From Cristatella mucedo (lineage: Eukaryota > Bryozoa > Phylactolaemata > Cristatellidae), in NCBI GenBank assembly GCA_009760855.2, contig WPIO01000129.1, positions 611,501 through 657,500 on the forward strand: a DNA stretch of 46,000 bases, given 5' to 3'. The notes beneath the pieces are model-generated. The model did not search any database. It saw only the letters and a list, made by a program, of their open reading frames with translations, and had not been told where the DNA came from. The number at the start of each line of letters is the position of its first letter. The first letter of the stretch is position 1. Below, piece by piece: positions 40,015 through 46,000 of this stretch. Made by a program: the position numbers and the translations under genes.

Positions 40015-42160
40015 AATAGTGCATTTGTATAGCACCTTAGAGAACTGTATCTCTTTCTAGGTACTTTACAGATGCACTCGTACAGCTGAAATCAAACATA
40101 AAATAGTGCATTGAATTATAAAATAGTAATGCTAGACTTTTGATCAGCTCATTAATTCATGTCGCACGAAAGTGCTGCGGATTCTCTCTCTGTGGAGCGG
40201 ATAAGAATGAAGCGAAAGCGCGTGACCGCAACATCCATTCTTTTCGGTGGTTGCCAGTCAGTGAGTTTTGTTGGTTGCCAATCAGTACGTTTGGTTGCCA
40301 GTCAGTGAGCTATTGCAGCTGGGCCTTTTTGCAGCTATACGCCTATGTGCCTGGTCTTTAATTTTCAAATGGAATTTCCTTGGCTTGGGGGATCAAAGCA
40401 AATGTAAAACTGAGTCATTCTCATAGAAGTAAAACCCTAGATTGTCTTGGCAATCACATCGGCAAGAGTGAAAGTATAAACTGTGAAAAGAACTGGATCA
40501 AGCACGAACCCTGAGGTACCCCATATTTCAGAGGTACCTCGGATTATATCTGTCCGTTCACTTCAATACTCTTGAGTCTCCCACTGCCATTGCAGTGCAG
40601 TGCCAGTGTTGCCCAGGCGAGATAAAAGGCACTCTGGAAGAACTTGGTGACCGATAGTATCAAAAGCTGAAGAAAGATCGAGCAAAACAAGGAGAAGTAC
40701 TCTACCCATGCCTGCATTCCAAACAAGGTCGTTGTACACCATAAGCAATGCTAATTCTTCGGAGTGATTAGCTCTAAAGCCAGACTGGAACTTACTAGCA
40801 AGGTTTGAAGTTTCAATATATGAGTTCAGCTGGTCCGCCATGACTCGTTCCAGTGTCTTTGATAGGAACGGTAGAAGGTAGAAGGGAGACCATGCGGTAG
40901 TTGCTCGAGTTTTTTGTCTAGTGTCGCTTTCTTGAGAAGTGGCCTGACTAACAGCTTTTTTGAAAGTTGCCAGGACATGACCCGAGACTAATGACATATT
41001 ACTGATGTTAGTTATGCATGGCAGTAGCAGATCAATGCAATGTAGGAGCAGGACAGTGGGAATAGGATCCAAAGGACTTGTTGTCTTCTTTGATTGGGAT
41101 ATAAACTTCATACGAGATCACTAGTAACATGCTTAAACGTAGACATTGAGGTGCAGCCAGGAATCGAGGGACAGCATTCTAGGGGGGATGCTGCCATGGC
41201 ACGGATAGACTCCCTGATCTTGTCTATCTTCTGGACAAAGAATCGAGAGAAGCGATCAGCTAGATCATCACAAGGATCATCAGGAAAGGAGCTAATTTGG
41301 GCGCGGTTGAGGAGATGGTTGATCGTCGACATCAGCATTTTTGGTCTGTGCATCTGTGATTCAATCATGTTTTTTAAAGAAGCTAGATTTGGCGTTTGCT
41401 AGGATCGATTGGTACGACCTACATCAGTCCTCGCATGCCTGTCGATGGACAGTCACTCCTGATCTTTCGTACGCTTTTTCAAGCTTTCGCTTTGTAGACC
41501 TAGCTAGTTTATTGACTGTGGTAAATCATTGGCTGTTTAGGCGAGGACGCACAGTGTGCTTAGTCAATGGGGCAAACTCGTCGAGACTGTCAGCTAGTGT
41601 CGTGTTGTAGCTATCTACCGATAATAACAGATCGGAGAGGGGACTGAGGAGCAGAGGCGAGACAGATATTCTCGCACGGACAGCATCGAAATCAAGGGTC
41701 TTGAGGTTTGGCGATTCACAGGTGATTTTAGAGGAGGAGGACGAGGAAGAGGAGGAGGCGGGTACACACTGTAGGCTGAATGAAATCTGCATGTGATCAA
41801 ATAAGCAGGATTTGGAAATAATTGGTGATGACGAAATGCAGTTGTAGGAGAAAATTTGGTCGTGTGTGTGACCCTTGATGTGACTAGGGCCGTGCACACG
41901 AAACACAAGAGACAACGAGTAAGTCAATGCACGAAATTCGGTGCTGAAAGCGTCAGATAAGTTATCAAAGTGAACGTTGAAATCACCCATTACGAGGAAG
42001 GATCGATTTCTTGCACACAGAATCGAAATGAGATTGGAGAAATCTGAGATAAAGGAGGATTTGGCACCTGGTGGGCGATAGACTACTGCCACCATCGGTA
42101 GTTTGTTTTCGGGTGAGACCAAGACAATCGATTCAAGAGACTGCTCCGAGGGTACTGCAC
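40015..42160 (-). mobile_element. LINE copy C, decayed, 5' truncated, internally rearranged
   Basis: Minus strand. A LINE 3' tail lies at about 40015-40085 (gcatttgtatagcacc, tttctaggtactttacag). The ORF body resumes at about 40380 and runs to about 42160 in the endonuclease. The interval 40086-40380 lacks the expected 3' ORF part and holds other sequence, including a small tandem repeat, so there is a deletion or replacement. The body is much closer to copy B than to A and shares B's extra base in cctgactaac (near 40948). The endonuclease frame is still open for 225 codons at 41526-42203. Confidence 0.85.
40249..40313 (+). repeat. Short imperfect tandem repeat
   Basis: ggttgccagtcagtgag, ggttgccaatcagtacg and ggttgccagtcagtgag start at 40249, 40273 and 40293, spaced 24 and 20 bases. 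Confidence 0.85.
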
Positions 42161-42203
42161 GCGTAGCCAAGCAATAAGCCAGACAATAATTACTATAATA
42201 CAT
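40563..42203 (-). pseudogene. Broken LINE endonuclease-RT gene of copy C
   Basis: Pieces: endonuclease (41526-42203: VVYRPPGAKSSF, GDFNVHFDNLSDAF, a short serine run in VPASSSSSSSSSSKITCES), linker (41108-41368: ESQMHRPKMLMSTINHLLN), RT fingers and palm (40563-41111: KKTTSPLDPIPTVLLLHCID, LLDLSSAFDTI). The RT piece shifts frame after FKKAV into SQATSQESDTRQ, exactly as copy B does. The catalytic ADD box lies beyond this piece. Confidence 0.85.
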
Positions 42204-42250
42204 AATTAGACATAATGCTCCTCAAAGGCATCGGTTTATTGAAGCTGTTT

Positions 42251-42372
42251 TGTAAGCGGCTCAGTTCTAATTCAGCGACAAAGCTGAATTCATATTCGCG
42301 GGCCAGCCGTCAAAGCCTCGCGATAACGAGCTACGAGCTGGGTCGCTGAGCTATAACTGAGAGCCGCTTATA
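42251..42372. mobile_element. Foldback (MITE-like) element
   Basis: The left arm tgtaagcggctcagtt..tcagcgac (42251-42279) and the right arm gtcgctga..aactgagagccgcttata (42342-42372) are complementary over about 28 bases apart from a two-base indel and a few mismatches. The element is about 122 bases long and has no coding content. Only one copy was seen in the window. Confidence 0.6.
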
Positions 42373-42699
42373 CTTATCTGCAACACAATTTATGATTATG
42401 CGCGAGCGAGATTGTTGTACGACTTTCGGCCTGGCCTTAACATGGCCATGCTCAACAGGCGTGGGCCTGACCATAGTCGCTCTTCCGGAGCAATGGCCTG
42501 CCGGTTGACGGGTCCCAGCGCTTAGCTTGAGCTGAGCGTAAGCCTGTATACGAGTCTGTTGGAAGTCGGCCGTCTTAACGGCAGTAATTAAGGCTATTTA
42601 TTATTCGTGTTTTTATAATGCAGTTTTGACCTTAGTGATTCGTGCAGAACACCGAGTGCTGATCATTATCGTTGGCGTATTTCGAACTCCAGGCCTCTG
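42373..42699. other. Unassigned sequence
   Basis: No repeat or exon recognised; leads into the CpG-rich region. Confidence 0.4.
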
Positions 42700-43700
42700 C
42701 AGACTGCACACGACGTCGTTGGCGGTGCAGCCGCGGTAGCGGCGAACCGTACTGTTAACGTTCTAGAGTCGACATATGAGCGCGGAATGCGCCTCCCCTC
42801 TCGTTAGCTTGCCCACCGACGACGAAACCGACGGTTGGGCAAAGCTTGGCTTGTGCCCACTTCACGCCGGCTCGAGTGCGCTTGGGGGTGTCTCATGGGT
42901 ACAGAGGTGCTATGCAGACGTCATTTCCGGGACCAATTGGTTGGCTGGCGACCCGGCGTTACTAGCGTGCCGGCCTTTTCCCTGGGCACTCGCTACCGAA
43001 TTTCGTCCTGCCTCGCTAGATTTGTCCAGACAGGTTTGTTTGCTGAAATACGGCCTGGAGCGACACATGCGTGTGCGCGTAGCGCGTAATCGTTGTCGCT
43101 TTCGCGTCCGAGATTTTGTGAGCATAAATCCGCCCCACCCTGCCCCACGCTGTTGCTTTATTCGGTTTCTGGGCCCGTGTTCGTGTCTGGGTTCGTGTCG
43201 CCGCGTTCTCTCCCCGTGATATCCTGCGAACTGCGCGCAGTATGTGGGCGAAGATTCGTAGTCAAGCGTCACTCGGTTCAGCTTCCAGCACCGTTTCCGA
43301 AGCGTGCCTCCGCTCCGTTTCCATTCTGGTTCGGACGCCTGCTCCACTGGCCGCCTAGCTGGCGGCGCCATGTGGAGACGCTCGCCTTGTGCTCGCCGAG
43401 AGGCATCAGCTGTTAACCGGCCTCCTTTCTTCGTCTGTCACGTGCCAGGGCTGCTGCTCGTCGCTTGCTTGTGTCGCTGCAGCGCTTTTGCCCTCGGGCA
43501 TTTGACAGGCTAGGAAGTCGGCACATCGCTTCTGTGCTATCATCCGACCGCTGTGAACTTCTCTTGCAGCCATGAGCTGACATGAAGACGGCGTGTCGCC
43601 GACATCGGATTGCATATTCTCTAAGAGCGCTCTTGATGAGCACCGGGTCATCGAGGGCCGGACGTTCGTAGAGTGAGTACGGCGTGACCGCTCCGCCGAC
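42700..43700 (+). promoter_or_regulatory. TLCD5: CpG-rich region, probable TLCD5 promoter and 5' exon
   Basis: CpG-dense sequence about 1-2 kb upstream of the first recognised TLCD5 exon, as PAFAH1B also has. The first recognised exon has an acceptor-like sequence directly before its ATG, so a noncoding first exon here is likely. Overlapping frames (42776-43219 plus, 42910-43371 minus) are unfamiliar and probably chance coding in GC-rich DNA. Confidence 0.45.
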
Positions 43701-44718
43701 TTCGCTTTAGCCGCGCTCCAGCAGTGCTGAGCGCCCCTACTTAAAAGTGCAGCTCGTATTTCCCGACGTTGCGCCGTGTTGCGCTCAAGTAATACGAGCA
43801 GACTTGGAAAGGAAGAGAGCAACTGTAAGTAGTAGGGGCAGGCGACTGATGGCGGCTGCCCTTTGTACTTTGCTTCAGTACTTTGCTACTCATGGGCTTT
43901 GACATCACTCGACACCTGCAGCAAGTATCCAATTTTAGTGTGCTGACGTTAGCTGCAGCGCCTGACAATGTAAGACCTTCTATATACGTGCGGTTTTCTT
44001 CCTGAGAACCAGTTGCAGCCAACCGTTATCAGGGAGTGCACGCCAGAGTGCAACTGCTTATCACCATGCCAGCATATTATGCATTTGCTTCGTGGACAGC
44101 TTGACCGAACATACAGGCACCTGTTCCCCTTGGCGATGTCTGTGGCCTCCAAATACTGACCCCATGGTGGGCAAGGCTGACTCCGAAAGAGAGGAGGCCA
44201 CAGAGAGAGTAGGACAGGTGGTACGAGCATGCTCCACAAGCTTGTAAAGCTTCCCTGCCAACCGAGTATTGGGCCGAGGGGTTTGCTTTGCCGCTTACAG
44301 ATTGCCTTTTTCAGCACACCTTTTTGCACTCTTATGTAATGTAATGTCTGCTTTGAGCACCTCAAAACACACACCTTCTGCACTCTTATCTGCTGTGAGC
44401 ACCCCTCAGAGTACTACCAGCTTGGGTGTCACCACTGGATTCAGCAGCTTGCTCCGACTTTTCACGAGCACGGCCAAGAACTCAACTTCGCAAGGAGTGG
44501 CTGGACGTGATTCAGTTGAAATAGAAGCTTAGCATTACCAGCCACCTTGCCCTGGGCTATCCGCTCGGGCTGGGGGCCGGCATCAGTTGTGTTACAGTCT
44601 CTGACAGGTCCTCGTGGAATGCACAAAAAAGGCGAAAAGTTCTGCTTCGTGAATGCAGTCAATGTCAATGCTGCCTACTTCGCTCCTTATCCAAGTGGCT
44701 GCCTGCTTTGCTCGTTAG
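43701..44718. other. Unassigned sequence upstream of TLCD5 coding exon
   Basis: No recognised exon or repeat. A plus frame at 44269-44532 (Ser/Thr-rich) is unfamiliar. Probably 5' intron of TLCD5. Confidence 0.35.
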
Positions 44719-44944
44719 ATGATGAACACGGTACCTCTCGGCGAGTCGACCTATAAGACCGTCTTGGACTGCATATGCCTGCTCTTCTTGTGGACGTCAC
44801 TTTATCGGCTTCTCTGCTACATTTCTCCGACCCGATCGCTGGAATGGCACTGTCGTGTCGTAACCTGCCTGCATGCAATCATCTCAACGACGATCTCCTT
44901 CTACGGTGCTTTCGTTCTGGGCCCATGGCCCTTCACCGATGCAG
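44719..44944 (+). CDS. TLCD5: TLCD5 first coding exon
   Basis: 75 codons plus one base. The ATG at 44719 follows an acceptor-like pyrimidine tract and ag; donor gttagt follows gatgcag. It contains the first membrane helix and GPWPFTDAG. A second ATG follows at once (44722), and either could be used. Confidence 0.85.
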
Positions 44945-46000
44945 GTTAGTGTGTAGCAATCCTTGCTGGTTTTCTCTTCATCTTTGCAGCAGTTTTTGGT
45001 AAGTGTTCAGCTGGAACAGGAAGATGCTCCAGCTCAGGATTGTAGCCTGGGCACAGCGAAGCACATATCGGATGTCAGCTCAGGCACGTAATCACGCACA
45101 CGAAGTTAGCTCAGTGTCGTTTTTTAGTTGATCACAGGGAAGCTGTTTTGTGATTTATTTAATTGATGCATGACATCTGCAGTTCGGGCAGTGTTCGAAG
45201 CTTAGCGTTTAGCGAAACCGTGTACCGTGTACGGGCCACCAACGCCATTTACACTTTCAGCTGCCGAAAGATATCATGCGACCACGTTGCAGGCGGAACT
45301 TCCACTGCAAGCCAGCAGTTCGTCATCAAGCTATCACTCAGCTATTTCCTGTTTGACATGTCGTGGTGCTTATACCACCAAACAGAAGGTGAGGGTGCCA
45401 GCACGAGAGTGCAGCTGGACAAGCACCCCGGCACAGCTTGCGAGACTCAATCATCCCTAGGGAAGCAGCGGCATCCATGATGATTGGCTCTGCTGCTGCC
45501 CCCCCCCCCGAAGTTCTCGGCCTGCAGCAGTCCCGAGCCCCGGCAGCTCGCTCGACCAGCTGCTCGAAAGACAGCCTGCAGCTGGGCAGGTGTCGGCTGG
45601 CAGAGTGGCAGGCAATACCAACAAGTGGAGACAATCCGTACCACAGTGCAGTGTCTAAAATAACTGCATTCTTTGCCTTTTTAGGCAGGCTGTTCCGCTA
45701 AGCCCAGTTCGATTGCATTTGGGATTCTGGTATCGGGTGCGGCTTTCATCTTTCTATGGCCATCATTCCGACTTCCTTTGGTATTTGGCTGACCTGTCAA
45801 ATCACCGACCGGTATAGATGTTCAGAAATGCGTGGCGGTTACCAGTTTTCTGCTGCTGCAGGGTGTTTCCATTGGCTGCTGTTTCAAGAAAGCCTTACCT
45901 GCCTGTGACTAATTGTCTCCTCCTACCTGTCGGCTGCTCGTGCAGGTGCTCTTATGCTGGCTCACCACTGCCTGAGCATAGCCGGGCTCGGCGTGACGGC
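44719..46000 (+). CDS. TLCD5: TLC-domain membrane protein, TLCD5/TMEM136 type, 5' part
   Basis: Multi-pass membrane protein of the TRAM-LAG1-CLN8 family; the cellular role of TLCD5 is poorly known. Coding segments: join(44719..44944, 45293..45388, 45946..46000), continuing past the right edge; both introns are phase 1 with GT-AG ends. The joined product starts MMNTVPLGESTYKT and has a hydrophobic helix (VLDCICLLFLWTSLYRLLCY). It then has SLEWHCRVVTCLHAIIS, GPWPFTDAG, a spacer of exactly the family length, SYFLFDMSWCLYHQTEG, and GALMLAHHCLSIAG. The landmarks EW.CR.VT..H, GPWPFT, F.FD..WC.Y.Q.EG and LAHH.LSI are specific to TLCD5 within the TLC group. The His-rich LAHH lies in the TLC core. A stop (tag 44716-44718) directly precedes the ATG in frame; its ag is also a plausible acceptor (ctgctttgctcgttag), so the 5' UTR is probably spliced. 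Confidence 0.9.
45293..45388 (+). CDS. TLCD5: TLCD5 second coding exon
   Basis: Acceptor accacgttgcag; donor gtgagg after acagaag. It completes the split Gly codon, then GTSTASQQFVIKLSLSYFLF and DMSWCLYHQTE. The spacing from DAG to SYF matches the vertebrate protein residue for residue, which fixes the join. Confidence 0.9.
45946..46000 (+). CDS. TLCD5: TLCD5 third coding exon, cut by window edge
   Basis: Acceptor ggctgctcgtgcag at 45945. Completes Gly then ALMLAHHCLSIAGLGVTA, the conserved TLC core segment. The exon continues beyond 46000. Confidence 0.88.

Noticed and set aside
42776-43371. 147-codon plus and 153-codon minus frames as genes
   Set aside because: They overlap on opposite strands in CpG-rich DNA, where stop codons are rare; no recognisable motif.

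Overview
The window is nuclear DNA from an animal, most likely an invertebrate. It has two spliced protein-coding genes with GT-AG introns, many copies of one L2/CR1-type non-LTR retrotransposon (LINE), a tRNA-derived SINE family, long di- and trinucleotide microsatellites, and several CpG-rich patches of the kind found at animal promoters. I see no bacterial, viral or organellar gene organisation and no free-standing tRNA or rRNA gene. The sequence does not let me name the phylum.

Layout. 1-8,500 is repeat-dominated: LINE copy A (about 903-4,440, minus strand, with an uninterrupted 978-residue endonuclease-RT frame), LINE copy B (about 4,704-7,622, minus, decayed, carrying an inserted SINE and a (GGA)n expansion), then a tail-to-tail SINE pair. 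8,560-9,812 is CpG-rich and leads into the first gene. 9,813-29,709 (plus strand) is a five-exon gene for the catalytic alpha subunit of PAF acetylhydrolase 1b (PAFAH1B2/3 type). It encodes 236 residues, keeps the catalytic triad, and all four introns are phase 0. The introns hold LINE and SINE copies, microsatellites and a perfect 21-bp hairpin. 29,710-38,100 is mostly unassigned, with LINE and SINE pieces, a (TC)n tract, a 26-bp tandem repeat and another CpG-rich patch. 38,113-39,830 is a decayed copy of a large invertebrate protein family with no name known to me. 40,015-42,160 is LINE copy C. 42,251-42,372 is a foldback element. 42,700-43,700 is CpG-rich and lies upstream of the second gene, a TLC-domain membrane protein (TLCD5/TMEM136 type). 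Its first three recognisable coding exons lie at 44,719-46,000 and the gene continues off the right edge.

How the parts relate. The two host genes lie in the same orientation and are not obviously functionally linked, although both human orthologues map to 11q23.3. The LINE probably supplies the retrotransposition machinery. Copies B and C share the same RT frameshift, so a defective copy was itself propagated. A hybrid at 35,095-35,240 joins a SINE-type tRNA head to the LINE 3' tail, suggesting SINE mobilisation by this LINE. I found no clear new defence or metabolic system. The best leads are the defective LINE lineage, the in-frame microsatellite growth series inside the LINE ORF, the head-tail hybrid, and the decayed unknown-family gene.
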